Shown piece by piece: positions 36,675 through 45,303 of a stretch of 64,000 bases of DNA. Under the pieces are notes generated by a model that searched no databases, was not told the origin of the DNA, and saw nothing but the letters and a program-made list of their open reading frames with translations. The DNA comes from Poindextera sp963719975 (lineage in GTDB: Bacteria; Pseudomonadota; Alphaproteobacteria; Caulobacterales; Caulobacteraceae), in assembly GCA_963719975.1 (NCBI GenBank), contig CAVRED010000001.1:124001-188000 (forward strand), read 5' to 3'. Positions within the stretch are counted from its first letter, which is position 1; the number at the start of each line of letters is the position of its first letter. The position numbers were made by a program, and so were the translations under genes.

Positions 36675-37823
36675 TTATCGACGGCCGCGGGTGGCGGAAC
36701 CGCCCGCTCGTCTGACGTAGGTCTCAAAGCGGATCACCTTGGCCGGCTCGGCCTTTGTCGGCCGGACAACCTTGGCCGACTTGGCCTTGGGCCGGCTGAC
36801 CGTCTTCGCCGCCTTCGCCGTGGCAGGCTTGGCCTTCGCCTTGGCTTTGGGCGGGCTGACCCGCTTGACCGCCTTTGCCTTGGCCGGCTTGGCCCGGGCC
36901 TTGGTGGGTTTGGCCTTGGGCCGCATCACCGTCTTGGCCACCCTCGCCGCAGCGGGCTTGGCCTTCGGCCGGCTGACCCGCTTCGTGGCCTTTGCCTTGG
37001 CTTTGGCGGGCTTGGCCTTGGGCCGCATGACCGTCTTAGCCACCTTCGCCTTGGCCGGCATTGCCTTGGCCTTGGCCGGCTTGGCCTTCGCCTTCGCGGG
37101 TTTGGCCTTGGGCCGCATCACCGTCTTGGCCGCCTTTGCCTTGGCTGGCTTGGCCTTGGCCTTGGCCTTGGCGGGCTTGGCCTTGGGCCGCTTCACCGTC
37201 TTGGCCGCCTTTGCCTTGGCCGGCTTTGCCTTGGCCTTCGCTGGCTTGGCCTTGGCCTTGGCGGGTTTGGCCTTGGGCCGCATCACCGTCTTGGCCGCCT
37301 TCGCCCTGGCCGGCTTTGCCTTGGCCTTCGCTGGCTTAGCCTTGGCCTTGGCGGGTTTGGCCTTGGGCCGCATCACCGTCTTGGCCGCCTTCGCCTTGGC
37401 GGGTTTCGCCTTGGGCCGCATCACCGTCTTGGCTGCCTTCGCCTTGGCCGGCTTGGCTTTGGGCCGCATCGCGGTCTTGGCCTTCGCCTTCGCCGGCTTG
37501 GCTTTGGGCCGCATCACCGTCTTGGCCTTGGCCGGTTTGGCCTTGGGCCGCATGACCGTCTTGGCCGCCTTCGCCTTGGCCGGCTTGGCCTTGGGCCGCA
37601 TCGCCGTCTTGGCCTTAGCCGGTTTGGCCTTGTGCCGCATGACCGTCTTGGCTGCCTTGGCCTTGGCCGGCTTGGCTTTGGGCCGCGCCACCGTCTTGGT
37701 CACCTTCGCCTTGGCCGCTTTGGCTTTGGCCTTGGCCGGCCTGGTCGGCTTGGCCCTGGACTTGGTCGGCCTTGACACTGTGGCCGGCCTAGACAGGGGC
37801 TTGCGTTGCAAAGAACTCGCCAT
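36675..37823 (-). CDS. Histone H1-like Lys/Ala/Pro-rich repeat protein
   Basis: 382 aa of very low complexity: about 15 copies of a unit near AKTVMRPKAKPAKAKA, with variants ending in SRPKAKP or PPKAK, between an N-terminal MASSLQRKPLSRPATVSRPT and a C-terminal KVIRFETYVRRAGGS. The charge is extremely positive. This is the layout of bacterial H1-like proteins such as AlgP and Bordetella BpH1/2, which bind DNA or RNA and vary in length by slippage of the repeats. Plus-strand reading frames over it are only shadows of the repeat. Confidence 0.8.
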   Translation of the reverse strand: MASSLQRKPLSRPATVSRPTKSRAKPTRPAKAKAKAAKAKVTKTVARPKAKPAKAKAAKTVMRHKAKPAKAKTAMRPKAKPAKAKAAKTVMRPKAKPAKAKTVMRPKAKPAKAKAKTAMRPKAKPAKAKAAKTVMRPKAKPAKAKAAKTVMRPKAKPAKAKAKPAKAKAKPARAKAAKTVMRPKAKPAKAKAKPAKAKAKPAKAKAAKTVKRPKAKPAKAKAKAKPAKAKAAKTVMRPKAKPAKAKAKPAKAKAMPAKAKVAKTVMRPKAKPAKAKAKATKRVSRPKAKPAAARVAKTVMRPKAKPTKARAKPAKAKAVKRVSPPKAKAKAKPATAKAAKTVSRPKAKSAKVVRPTKAEPAKVIRFETYVRRAGGSATRGRR

Positions 37824-38206
37824 TGATGGCGCCTCTCGCTGTTGATGGAGGCTTCATCCTTAGACAATCGGTACTTACTAATAGTTACCGCCGCAGATAG
37901 CTTTGCGGACCTATTCGTCAGTGCTCTCAGAGCAACTGCCATGGCGACCTAAAGGACTCGGGCCGGACCGGCTCTCTTCGCGCCCACCAAGCCATTTTAC
38001 ATGGCGCTCGAACAACGTTGCTTCTGGGGAGCTTTCGCGATCCCCCACGCGCCGATCGGTCACCTTTCCCTTGCTCGCCGCTCGTTGGCTTGTGGCCGAG
38101 CCGAGGTTCGTGGCTGACATCGAGCGCGGCGATCTCGCCCCGCCCCGGAACGTCCCGTCTGGGGTCGAAAGTAGACACACACCGCACGGTTGATAGGCTG
38201 GACGGC
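37824..38206. other. 383-bp intergenic region between histone-like and HEAT genes
   Basis: The first ~100 bp (37850-37920) are AT-richer and probably hold the promoter of the histone-like gene. The remainder has average composition, and I see no gene, strong hairpin or repeat in it. Confidence 0.4.
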
Positions 38207-38761
38207 ATGAGCGACCAGGACCTCATCGAGGCGCTGGCCGTGCCGCACCGGGCGCGCGCGGCCTACCAGCGCATGCTGCAACGGGGCGCCGTGCTGCTGC
38301 CGGTGGTGCGGGCGAACCTCAGCCATCCGAGCGCCAGCGTGCGTGAGTACTGCTGCAAGTTCCTCGACCACTACGCCGATGAGGACGCCTTTCGCGAACT
38401 GATCGCGATGCTGGACGATCCCGATCCGAGGGTGCGCGCCAGCGGCCTGCATGCCCTCGCCTGCGACCGCTGCAAGGAAGGCGCATGTCGGCCGGCCGAG
38501 GCGCTGGTGCTGCCTCGAGCGAGCCGGCTGCTGGCCTCCGATCCGGACGCGCACGTGCGGGCGCACGCGGTGGGGGTGGTCGGGCTTTCCGTGCATACCC
38601 GACTCGAGGCCAGGGCCGCCCTGGTCGACGCGGCCCAGGACGACCCGAGCCCGATGGTGAGGAAGAAGGCCAAGTGGTACCTGCCCGGCGGCCCCATCCA
38701 CCGCCGCACCGCGCCCCGCCCGCCCCGTCGGCCGCGACCCGCGGATCAGCCGGCGATCTGA
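38207..38761 (+). CDS. HEAT-repeat protein
   Basis: 184 aa with about four HEAT repeats: VVRANLSHPSASVREYCCKF, LIAMLDDPDPRVRASGLHAL, RLLASDPDAHVRAHAVGVVG and ALVDAAQDDPSPMVRKKAKW, each with the D-P-x-V-R turn. The tail is Pro/Arg-rich. HEAT arrays are interaction scaffolds; partners are unknown. No operon neighbours. Confidence 0.8.
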   Translation: MSDQDLIEALAVPHRARAAYQRMLQRGAVLLPVVRANLSHPSASVREYCCKFLDHYADEDAFRELIAMLDDPDPRVRASGLHALACDRCKEGACRPAEALVLPRASRLLASDPDAHVRAHAVGVVGLSVHTRLEARAALVDAAQDDPSPMVRKKAKWYLPGGPIHRRTAPRPPRRPRPADQPAI

Positions 38762-38814
38762 GCCCGGCGCAACGTCCGCTGCCTCGCGAAGGGGGTTGAC
38801 GGGCATCACCTATA

Positions 38815-38829
38815 GGTTACATAGTAACC
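38815..38829. promoter_or_regulatory. Operator of the membrane-protein/XRE pair
   Basis: GGTTAC-ATA-GTAACC is a perfect 6+6 inverted repeat, 40 bp upstream of the start at 38869 and just downstream of a TTGACG -35-like hexamer (38796). A further GAGTTAC half-site follows. It is a likely binding site for the XRE regulator encoded as second gene of this pair. Confidence 0.6.
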
Positions 38830-38868
38830 CATGAGTTACACGGAGAAGCCTGCCATGCAGGTGCGGCA

Positions 38869-39564
38869 ATGAGCGAGACAGAGATCCTTGCCGTGGTGCG
38901 CAGGTTCGAGTGGCGACGCAAAGTCGGGCTCGGCATGTCCTTGCTGGGGGTCGTCGTCGCCGGCGCGCTCGCCGTCCAGTTCGTTCCCGGCGATCCGGAT
39001 CACTTCAGCAGGACCGAGTTCCTTGCGCTCGGCGCGGCGGCCGCCGGCTTCATCGCCTGCGGTCTGATCCTGATGCGTCTCGGGCGCATTCCAGCCGACG
39101 CGCGGACACCGCGGATCGCCATGCTCCGCGCCGAGCGGTTGCAGGGGCGCCGGCATATCGCGCTCTTGCTGATGCCGGCCAGCCTCGGCTGCATGCTGCC
39201 TGGCGCGATCAGGGCCGCCGGCCACGTCGCCGACGGCCGGCTGGTCACCCACATCGACCTGTTCACGGTCGCGGCCTTCACCGCCATCTCGCTTCTCTTC
39301 GCGCTCATGATCGCCGGCCGCGGCCTGGACAGCTGGGCCAAGCCCGTGCTCGACGATGAGCTCAGCCGGGAGTTGCGCGGCCGCGCGCTGGCGGTCGGCT
39401 ACGCCGTGGTCCTGGCTGGCGTGGCGGCGCTGTTCGTCGTGGCGCTCGTCTCCCGCACCCTCGCTGTCGAGCTGATCCCCGTCGTGGCGGCGCTCGGCGT
39501 CGCCGGGCCGGCGCTTCGCCTCTTCCTGCTCGAGCGCGCGGCGGGCGGCGGCGGCGAGGCATGA
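38869..39564 (+). CDS. Four/five-span membrane protein coupled to an XRE regulator
   Basis: 231 aa. Membrane segments lie at about 20-40, 52-68, 98-118, 132-150 and 178-215. No enzymatic motif is seen. The stop overlaps the start of the next gene, a small HTH regulator, in ATGA. Two-gene units of a membrane protein plus a ~70-aa XRE regulator are common in bacteria, though their function is not established. Confidence 0.7.
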   Translation: MSETEILAVVRRFEWRRKVGLGMSLLGVVVAGALAVQFVPGDPDHFSRTEFLALGAAAAGFIACGLILMRLGRIPADARTPRIAMLRAERLQGRRHIALLLMPASLGCMLPGAIRAAGHVADGRLVTHIDLFTVAAFTAISLLFALMIAGRGLDSWAKPVLDDELSRELRGRALAVGYAVVLAGVAALFVVALVSRTLAVELIPVVAALGVAGPALRLFLLERAAGGGGEA

Positions 39565-39779
39565 TTGGATACCGGCTCGAAAACCGACTGAAGCAGGCCC
39601 GCGCCGAGCTTGGCCTGACACAGACCGAGCTCGCGCTCCGCGTCGGCGTCTCGCGAAAGACGATCAACACCGTGGAAAATGGCGTCTTCACGCCCTCGAC
39701 CACGCTCGCCCTCGCGCTCGCCGCGGCATTCGAGCGCCCCGTGGAAGCGCTATTCTACCTGAGCCGCGGCGAGGGCTGA
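39561..39779 (+). CDS. Small XRE/Cro-type HTH regulator
   Basis: 72 aa. The whole protein is one helix-turn-helix: LKQARAELGLTQTELALRVG and SRKTINTVENGVFTPSTTLA, then ALAAAFERPVEALFYL, typical of YozG-like minimal regulators. Translationally coupled to the membrane protein before it, and probably acts on the palindrome at 38815. Confidence 0.9.
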   Translation: MIGYRLENRLKQARAELGLTQTELALRVGVSRKTINTVENGVFTPSTTLALALAAAFERPVEALFYLSRGEG

Positions 39780-39910
39780 GGGACGCTGCCGGGCATTCAG
39801 GTCGTGGGGGCGACAGGCCCTTCGCCGTGGACGCGGACCTCGGTCTTGCGTGCGAGGCGCGTGTCTCTCGGCTAGCCTGCCTTCCAGCGGCCAACCGACG
39901 GACAAGCGAG

Positions 39911-40261
39911 ATGCACATTCACAACCTCTACGAAGATACGGATGGAGAGTCGCACTTCCGCGACATCGAGGTGCAATGGGTTCAGGAGCACCCTGGCGGG
40001 AAGCTGTCTCAGCGGCTGCCCGCGACGGGGGTGATCTTTCGCGAGACGTCGGGCGCCTACAATCTCGATTGGCACCCCGCGCCGCGTCGGCAGTACATCG
40101 TGAACCTCGACGCCGGGGTCGAGATCACGGCGAGCGACGGCGAGCGGCGCGTGATCGGGCCGGGCGAGGTGATCCTGGTGGAGGACACCACGGGCAAGGG
40201 CCACCTCTCGAAGGCGGTTTCCGGGCAGGCTCGCCGTTCGATCTTCATCCCAATCGACTGA
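39911..40261 (+). CDS. Cupin-fold protein
   Basis: 116 aa. It opens MHIHNLYEDTDGESHFRDIE and shows YNLDWHPAPRRQYIVNLDAG and GPGEVILVEDTTGKGHLSKA, the two cupin beta-hairpins. Only one His remains in motif 1 (DWHPAPRRQY), so metal binding may be weak. This type is widespread as a small uncharacterised cupin. Standalone. Confidence 0.75.
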   Translation: MHIHNLYEDTDGESHFRDIEVQWVQEHPGGKLSQRLPATGVIFRETSGAYNLDWHPAPRRQYIVNLDAGVEITASDGERRVIGPGEVILVEDTTGKGHLSKAVSGQARRSIFIPID

Positions 40262-40411
40262 CGCAGACCGCGGCCCCGGCTGTGATTTCGAGGCGGCCTG
40301 ACGGGCATGACCATGCCAAGCCGACACGCCCGGTTCAAGCCAACTTAAGTTGCTTTGCGCGCGCCTCCGCCGCGGGGCGATACGGCGCCCTCTCAGCGGG
40401 AGGAGGGTTGC

Positions 40412-41593
40412 ATGGTCATGCGCACGCCGGCGGGTGAGGAGATCGCGCCTTACGTCACCGAGACAACGGCCGAAAACCAGGCGGCGACGCTGCGCAATCA
40501 GGACCAGGTCTGGCCGGTGCGCGTCATCCGGCGCGGCGAGGCGGTGCGGCCGCTGCCGCCCCACGCCCGTACGTTGGCGGACCTGACCTACGAGCTCGGC
40601 GATCGACGTCTTGGCGTCGACGACTTCATGGCCCGCCGCCGCACGGCCGGGCTGCTGGTCCTCAAGCGCGGCGAGATCGCGCTCGAGCACTACGGCATGG
40701 GCAATGGCCCTGAGAGCCTCTGGACCAGCTTCTCGACCGCGAAGTCGATGACCGCGACGCTTGCCGGCGCCGCGCTCCACGATGGCGCCATCGGCAGCCT
40801 GGACGACCCTTGCGAGGCCTATCTGCCGCGGCTGCGCGGCTCGGCCTACGAGGGTGTCACGATCCGCAATGTCCTTCGGATGAGCTCGGGCGTGGCCTGG
40901 CGCGAGGACGACGATGCTGACGGGCGCTCCGAGGTCCATCGCCTGGGCCGGGCCATGGTCAGCCGGCGGCCCGGCGCCGTCCTGGATCTGATGTGCAAAC
41001 TGCCGCGCGCCCACCCGCAGGGCGCCGTCTTCAACTACTCGACCGGCGAGAGCGGCGTGCTGGGCGCGGTGGTCGCGGCCGCCGTGGGCCGACCCTTGGC
41101 CGAATACTGCGCCGAACGGGTCTGGGCGCCGGCCGGCATGGAGGCCGACGGCCACTGGCAACTCGAATCCGAGGGCGGGCTCGAGATGGGCGGGCTCGGC
41201 GTCAGCGCTCGTCTGCGCGACGTGGGCCGCTTCGGCCTGCTCATGCTGGAGGACGGCCAAGCGTTCGACGGCCGGCGGGTCCTGCCGCCCGGCTGGCGCG
41301 ACCTCGCCGGACGACCCGACTGCGCCGCGACCGACTTCGGCCGGCTGGCGCCAGGCGACCCCGGCGGATACGGCTACCACTGGTGGGCGACGCCGCCCGT
41401 GCCGGGCGTCCACGCCGGCGTCTTTGCGACGCTCGGCGCCTACGGCCAGTTCATCTACGTCAATCCGGGCGAGCAGGTGGTCGTTGCGATCCAGAGCGCG
41501 TGGCGTCAGCCCAAGGACAGCAACGCCTCGGCCGAGACCGTCGCGCTGCTCCGGGCCGCGGTGCGCGCCCTCCGACCAGGAACGGCGCCCTAG
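40412..41593 (+). CDS. Serine hydrolase (class C beta-lactamase family)
   Basis: 393 aa without a signal peptide. The S-x-x-K nucleophile motif is SFSTAKSMTATLAG, the Y-x-N-like motif is FNYSTGESGVLG (Ser in place of Asn), and the late H/KxG region is GVFATLGAYGQFIYVNPGEQ. It resembles 6-aminohexanoate-dimer hydrolase (NylB)-type and EstB esterases more than true beta-lactamases. A GGGAGGAGGG ribosome site lies just upstream. Substrate unknown. Confidence 0.85.
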   Translation: MVMRTPAGEEIAPYVTETTAENQAATLRNQDQVWPVRVIRRGEAVRPLPPHARTLADLTYELGDRRLGVDDFMARRRTAGLLVLKRGEIALEHYGMGNGPESLWTSFSTAKSMTATLAGAALHDGAIGSLDDPCEAYLPRLRGSAYEGVTIRNVLRMSSGVAWREDDDADGRSEVHRLGRAMVSRRPGAVLDLMCKLPRAHPQGAVFNYSTGESGVLGAVVAAAVGRPLAEYCAERVWAPAGMEADGHWQLESEGGLEMGGLGVSARLRDVGRFGLLMLEDGQAFDGRRVLPPGWRDLAGRPDCAATDFGRLAPGDPGGYGYHWWATPPVPGVHAGVFATLGAYGQFIYVNPGEQVVVAIQSAWRQPKDSNASAETVALLRAAVRALRPGTAP

Positions 41594-41656
41594 GCGAGCG
41601 GTCATGCGGCGCGCTAACTTGAAGGTTGCGGTTACAACCAGCGAGAGGGACCAGCG

Positions 41657-42283
41657 ATGGAGAACGCTGTGCTCGCGCCGCTCACGGCGCCAGACTTCCA
41701 GGCCCTGCGAACCTTGAGGCGCCTGTCGGTGATAGAGGCGCGAGAGCTGAGCTCATACCTGCCGGCGGCGCGCCTGTTCGTGAAGGAGGCGTTGGCGTGT
41801 GCGGAGGAGCTCGCGGGTCAGGATGCGGAAGGATCGCGCGAGTTCGTCACGTTGGCGCGGCGTGTTAGCTACAACATTGGCGCCGACACATGGCCCGGCT
41901 GGGGCGACGGACAGAGCGTGACGCCCGAGGAGCAGCGTCTCGGTGCGGCCGCCGCGGCGCTCTGCGTTGAGTTGGACGAGCGCCTCAACGGAGCCGACGA
42001 CGTGCGCGCCGGCGCTGTCTGGCTGGTCGGCGCGCACGCTTTGGCGTCAGGCAGCCTGACAGCAGCGCGCGATGCGTTCGCGAAGGCGGCGGCGCTATCA
42101 ACGGCGCCGGAAGGCCAGCTCTTGTTCGAGGGCTACCTCGCGCTGACCGGCATGATCGCTGGCGAGGATGGGTCTCAGCAGCGCTTGGCCGAGATCCGCG
42201 AGCGCCTCTCGCAAGTGTCCGATGACCCCTGGAGCGTCAGGCAGTTGCAAACCGCCGAGGCGGCCTTCGCCGTCCCAGCCTGA
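41657..42283 (+). CDS. Protein of unknown function
   Basis: 208 aa, soluble and mainly helical, opening MENAVLAPLTAPDFQALRTL and containing SYNIGADTWPGWGDGQSVTP. The second half (RAGAVWLVGAHALASGSLTA and ARDAFAKAAALSTAPEGQLL) looks like a pair of TPR-type helices. GAGAGGGACCAGCG precedes the start. No function assigned. Confidence 0.6.
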   Translation: MENAVLAPLTAPDFQALRTLRRLSVIEARELSSYLPAARLFVKEALACAEELAGQDAEGSREFVTLARRVSYNIGADTWPGWGDGQSVTPEEQRLGAAAAALCVELDERLNGADDVRAGAVWLVGAHALASGSLTAARDAFAKAAALSTAPEGQLLFEGYLALTGMIAGEDGSQQRLAEIRERLSQVSDDPWSVRQLQTAEAAFAVPA

Positions 42284-42357
42284 CGCCAAGACCTGCCGTT
42301 AGCGCGCCCCGGCTCGGAATGCGCATTGCGCCCCGGGTTTCGGGGGCCACGGTTGGA

Positions 42358-42756
42358 TCAGCCGCGGCGGCTGGAGGCGATGTCGTCCGCAGAGGTTCGC
42401 GTCCGGATCTCCAGCAGGTGGCCGTTTAGCTCCTTGAAATACATCGTGCGCCCGCCGTTGAACTCGCGAACCCGCATGTTCTCCTGGTCGTATGGATCGC
42501 TGCCGTAGGCGAGGCCGCGCGCCTTGACGCGGCCGAAGATGGCGTCGAACTCTTCATCGCTCAGGTGAAAGGCATAGTGATGGACTTCGAACGGTCTTCG
42601 GTCGTCGAAGTCGAAGGTCAGCGAAGGATTGACCTGCACCGGCGTGAACGGGCCGACCGGTTCCCCGGCCGACAGGCCGAATAGCTCCGCGAAGTATTTC
42701 GCCGACGCAGCCCTGTCGCGGGCGGGCACGATGGTGTGGTCGAGCACGATGGTCAT
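42358..42756 (-). CDS. VOC-family (glyoxalase/bleomycin-resistance-like) protein
   Basis: 132 aa with the paired VOC modules: MTIVLDHTIVPARDRAASAK, FEVHHYAFHLSDEEFDAIFG and NGGRTMYFKELNGHLLEIRT. Metal ligand positions are H7 (LDHT), the His in VHHYAF and the Glu in LLEI. Probably a small dioxygenase-like or resistance protein, substrate unknown. Confidence 0.8.
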   Translation of the reverse strand: MTIVLDHTIVPARDRAASAKYFAELFGLSAGEPVGPFTPVQVNPSLTFDFDDRRPFEVHHYAFHLSDEEFDAIFGRVKARGLAYGSDPYDQENMRVREFNGGRTMYFKELNGHLLEIRTRTSADDIASSRRG

Positions 42757-42964
42757 GGGGTCTCCTCTCACAGAGAGAGAGCGATCGAAAGGCGGGCGTA
42801 CAACCTCAACATAGGTTTAGGTCAAGCCCCCAGTGGCCGATGTCGGCGATGCGCCAGAAGCGGTCGTTCCTCGGCGTTCCGACCACTTGACCCCAGAGAG
42901 CCGCCGTCGGATTGCCGGCCGCCCGTGCGTCCTGGAGGGAGCATGGAGTCGAGGAGTTGCGCCG

Positions 42965-43420
42965 GTGACAGCTGCAGAAGATCAACAGGCCGTCCGATCA
43001 GTCATCGAGGCCAGGGCGGAGGCGTTGCGCAGCAAGGACGTGCAGGCGCTGTCCCGGACCGGGACGCCAGACATCACCGTCTTTTCGCTGGCGCCGCCGC
43101 TCGTTGCGACCGGCGGCTTTAAGGGCGCTGAGAGGTGGTTCTCCAGCTGGGACGGGCCGATGGGCTATGAGCTGCGCGACCTTGAGGTCGTCGTCGGCGA
43201 TAGCGTGGCTTTCGCGCACGCGCTCGCGCACATGAGCGGGCGCCGCACCGACGGCGGCGCGACCGATCTGTGGTTTCGGCTGACCCTGGGTCTGGAGAAG
43301 CGCAAAGGCGCCTGGAGGGTCTCCCACGAACACCAGTCCACGCCCTTTGAGATGGACGGCTCGTTCCGCGCCTCGGTTCACCTGAAGCCCAAAGCCAACC
43401 GTCCGGCGAAGGTCCGCTAA
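42965..43420 (+). CDS. SnoaL/DUF4440-like protein
   Basis: 151 aa with an NTF2-like fold: VRSVIEARAEALRSKDVQAL, TPDITVFSLAPPLVATGGFK, DSVAFAHALAHMSGRRTDGG and LTLGLEKRKGAWRVSHEHQS. The family includes cyclases and ketosteroid isomerases, but most members are uncharacterised. The GTG start is the best of several. The TAA stop lies inside repeat copy A (43412), so the repeat supplies the end of the gene. Confidence 0.75.
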   Translation: MTAAEDQQAVRSVIEARAEALRSKDVQALSRTGTPDITVFSLAPPLVATGGFKGAERWFSSWDGPMGYELRDLEVVVGDSVAFAHALAHMSGRRTDGGATDLWFRLTLGLEKRKGAWRVSHEHQSTPFEMDGSFRASVHLKPKANRPAKVR

Positions 43421-43437
43421 GCGCTACAAGCAGTCAT
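43412..43437. repeat. TGTCCGCT/AGCGGTCA palindrome, copy A
   Basis: A degenerate copy of the extragenic palindrome (GTCCGCTAAGCGCT...CAGTCAT), overlapping the end of the SnoaL-like gene. The best copies read GTCCGCTAAGCGCCAGAAGC followed by GGTCAT; this one differs at several positions. Confidence 0.65.
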
Positions 43438-43511
43438 GCGGACAGCCGCCTCGGCCGTGTGGCGATGGCGCGATCCAGCTATCATCGAACGCGGCAAACT
43501 TGGGGTGGGTC

Positions 43512-44045
43512 ATGTCGCTTTCAGATCTTGCGTCTATCGGCAGCTTTCTCAGCGGGGTCGCCGTCGTTGTCTCGTTCGCCTTCCTGGCGCTCCAGATGCG
43601 GCAGGCGAACGCAAACCAGAAGTCCCTCATGCAGCAGGGCCGCAGCGCCAGGACGGTCGACATGCTGATGAAAATGTCAGAGCCGGGCCTGAGCGAGACC
43701 CTTGTCAGCGCCTTCGACGGCGGGACGGGTGAACCCGCGCGGGTCTTCGCCTTCTACTCTTTCGCCTGCGCCTGCTTTTGGAACTACGAGGACTCGTTCC
43801 TGCAGTTCCGGTCCAAGACGCTCGACGCGCGGGGCTGGGCCACCGACGAACTGACGCTCAGGGGCCTGATGGGCAACCCGGCCTATCGAGCGGTCTGGAG
43901 GATGGCGCGCGCGGGGATGAACGCCGACTATCGCAACTATCTCGACCGGCTGATGGCGGAGGTCCAGCCGAGCGAGCCCCGTGACGTGGCGCAGGTCTGG
44001 CGCGCCTACTTCAACGAAGAACGCGCGGCGTCGGCAACCGTCTAA
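43512..44045 (+). CDS. N-terminally anchored protein of unknown function
   Basis: 177 aa with one N-terminal membrane helix (IGSFLSGVAVVVSFAFLALQ) followed by a coiled/helical region (MRQANANQKSLMQQGRSART). The rest (FYSFACACFWNYEDSFLQFR and GWATDELTLRGLMGNPAYRA) is typical of a widespread family of membrane-anchored proteins of unknown role in marine and soil proteobacteria. Confidence 0.65.
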   Translation: MSLSDLASIGSFLSGVAVVVSFAFLALQMRQANANQKSLMQQGRSARTVDMLMKMSEPGLSETLVSAFDGGTGEPARVFAFYSFACACFWNYEDSFLQFRSKTLDARGWATDELTLRGLMGNPAYRAVWRMARAGMNADYRNYLDRLMAEVQPSEPRDVAQVWRAYFNEERAASATV

Positions 44046-44139
44046 CCGCCGGTCCGCTGACCAGCGACCGCGTTGCCCCGGGGGACGCGCATGGATCGCC
44101 CGCCTGACCCGCAACCGACCGAGTGCTAACATTCGCCGC

Positions 44140-44385
44140 GTGAAGGTCCGTACGACGGTGCTCTTGATCGCAGCGGTGACGGCGGGGTTGGCCGCCGCCT
44201 TCGCGGCCTCGCGCCTCGCGCCGGGCGCCGGACGACAGGGCGCAGACGACTACTGTTACGAGCTACGGCACGCATGGGCATGCGCCGACTCAAAGACCGA
44301 ATGCGAAGCGCGCATGAACCGCGAAGCGCCGACCGACGTGACAAAGCGGTGCGCTCCGTACTGGAATGAAACCTTGTCGCCTTGA
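44140..44385 (+). CDS. Small secreted/membrane protein of unknown function
   Basis: 81 aa from a GTG. An N-terminal signal-type helix (TTVLLIAAVTAGLAAAFAAS) precedes a mature part with four cysteines (YCYELRHAWACADSKTECEA and RCAPYW), suggesting two disulfides. No family recognised. Confidence 0.5.
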   Translation: MKVRTTVLLIAAVTAGLAAAFAASRLAPGAGRQGADDYCYELRHAWACADSKTECEARMNREAPTDVTKRCAPYWNETLSP

Positions 44386-44423
44386 TCTCGCCGCCAGTGC
44401 TTCCCAGCCAGGCGGACGCTCAT

Positions 44424-44449
44424 GTCCGCTAAGCGCCAAGAGCGGTCAT
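44424..44449. repeat. TGTCCGCT/AGCGGTCA palindrome, copy B
   Basis: GTCCGCTAAGCGCC plus AGAGCGGTCAT; preceded by GGCGGACGCTCAT so that an extra GCGGAC/GTCCGC hairpin can form. It reaches into the end of the minus-strand GNAT gene. Confidence 0.75.
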
Positions 44450-44970
44450 TGATCGCTCGGCGGCTCCAAGGTCTTCTTCATGAAGTACCGCGGAAAGAAG
44501 GGTTCCAGCCCGTCCAGCCGCCCGAAGACCTCGAAGCCCAGGCGCTCGTAGAACGGGCGCGCCTGAAACTCGAACGTGTCCAGCCACATGTGCAGACAGC
44601 CTCTCGCACGCGCTTCGTGCTCCGCCTGCCGCATGAGCTCTGATCCAAGGCGTTGCCGCCTCGCCGTTTCCGGCACCACGACGTCGCTGATATAGAAAGA
44701 GCCCCAGTAGGATACGGCCCGGAGGCCGCCCAGGATCTCGTCCGAACCGGGCGCCTTGATGCTGAGCACGAACGGCTCTCCGGATGGTTCGCCAACGGCC
44801 TCCACATTGAATCGGCCCAACAGCCTGGAGATTTCTCGGCCGGCAGCCCTGGGGTCGTCCCGCATGATTGAATACTGCACCGCCGCGCGCATCATCGTAG
44901 CCCTTTGCTGATCGACGGTCGCAATTTCAGGTAGTGTCTCAGTTTGAAATGCGCCGCCGTTGACAAGCAT
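44446..44970 (-). CDS. GNAT-family N-acetyltransferase
   Basis: Up to 174 aa. The GNAT core reads GGLRAVSYWGSFYISDVVVP, TARRQRLGSELMRQAEHEAR (acetyl-CoA loop) and ARPFYERLGFEVFGRLDGL, a clear motif A and B. The true start may be an internal ATG (for example MMRAAVQYS); the first 25 residues are not conserved-looking. Its 3' end overlaps repeat copy B. Confidence 0.8.
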   Translation of the reverse strand: MLVNGGAFQTETLPEIATVDQQRATMMRAAVQYSIMRDDPRAAGREISRLLGRFNVEAVGEPSGEPFVLSIKAPGSDEILGGLRAVSYWGSFYISDVVVPETARRQRLGSELMRQAEHEARARGCLHMWLDTFEFQARPFYERLGFEVFGRLDGLEPFFPRYFMKKTLEPPSDQ

Positions 44971-44993
44971 GGCGCGCGTTCCAACGCGGCGAT

Positions 44994-45143
44994 ATGATCC
45001 ACTTCATGAACCACATACCGCCATCTGAGCTACGGGCCATTGCCATGGCGACCACTATGATAGCCGGCATGGCTGGGGCGTTTACAGCGATCTTCGCCGG
45101 AATCTGGAGCGCCCAGCGGGCTAAGGCGCGAAAGCCTGCCTAA
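44994..45143 (+). CDS. Very small single-span membrane protein
   Basis: 49 aa (MIHFMNHIPPSELRAIAMAT ... RAKARKPA), with a second in-frame ATG at 45006. One membrane helix (MIAGMAGAFTAIFAGIWSA) ends in a basic tail. A TTGACA hexamer lies 31 bp upstream. It is divergent from the GNAT gene. Function unknown; it is real-looking but too short to be sure. Confidence 0.4.
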   Translation: MIHFMNHIPPSELRAIAMATTMIAGMAGAFTAIFAGIWSAQRAKARKPA

Positions 45144-45202
45144 AGGTCCATGCGGCGAGAAGCGCCCCGGCGACGTTATCGGCGCGGTCATGGTGGTCAG
45201 GA

Positions 45203-45284
45203 CGTCCGCTAAGCGCCAGAAGCGGTCACAAGTGCGTTGCCCGAGAGCGGACGCTCCCAGAGTCCGCTAAGGGTGGAAGCGGCC
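45203..45284. repeat. TGTCCGCT/AGCGGTCA palindromes, copies C and D in tandem
   Basis: Copy C (45203-45227, GTCCGCTAAGCGCCAGAAGC + GGTCA) is followed by GTTGCCCGAGAGCGGACGCTC and copy D (45261-45284, GTCCGCTAAGGGTGGAAGCG + GCCG). The unit thus has two hairpins in a row, the same build as at 50108-50157. Confidence 0.75.
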
Positions 45285-45303
45285 GTAGGGCGTTGGTGTC
45301 GCA

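Noticed and set aside
36585..37845. Two long plus-strand open frames (about 370-395 aa) rich in Gly-Leu or Ala-Leu over the histone-like gene
   Set aside because: They are the antisense readings of the 48-bp tandem repeat; only the minus strand gives a protein of a known kind (KAKPAKAK).
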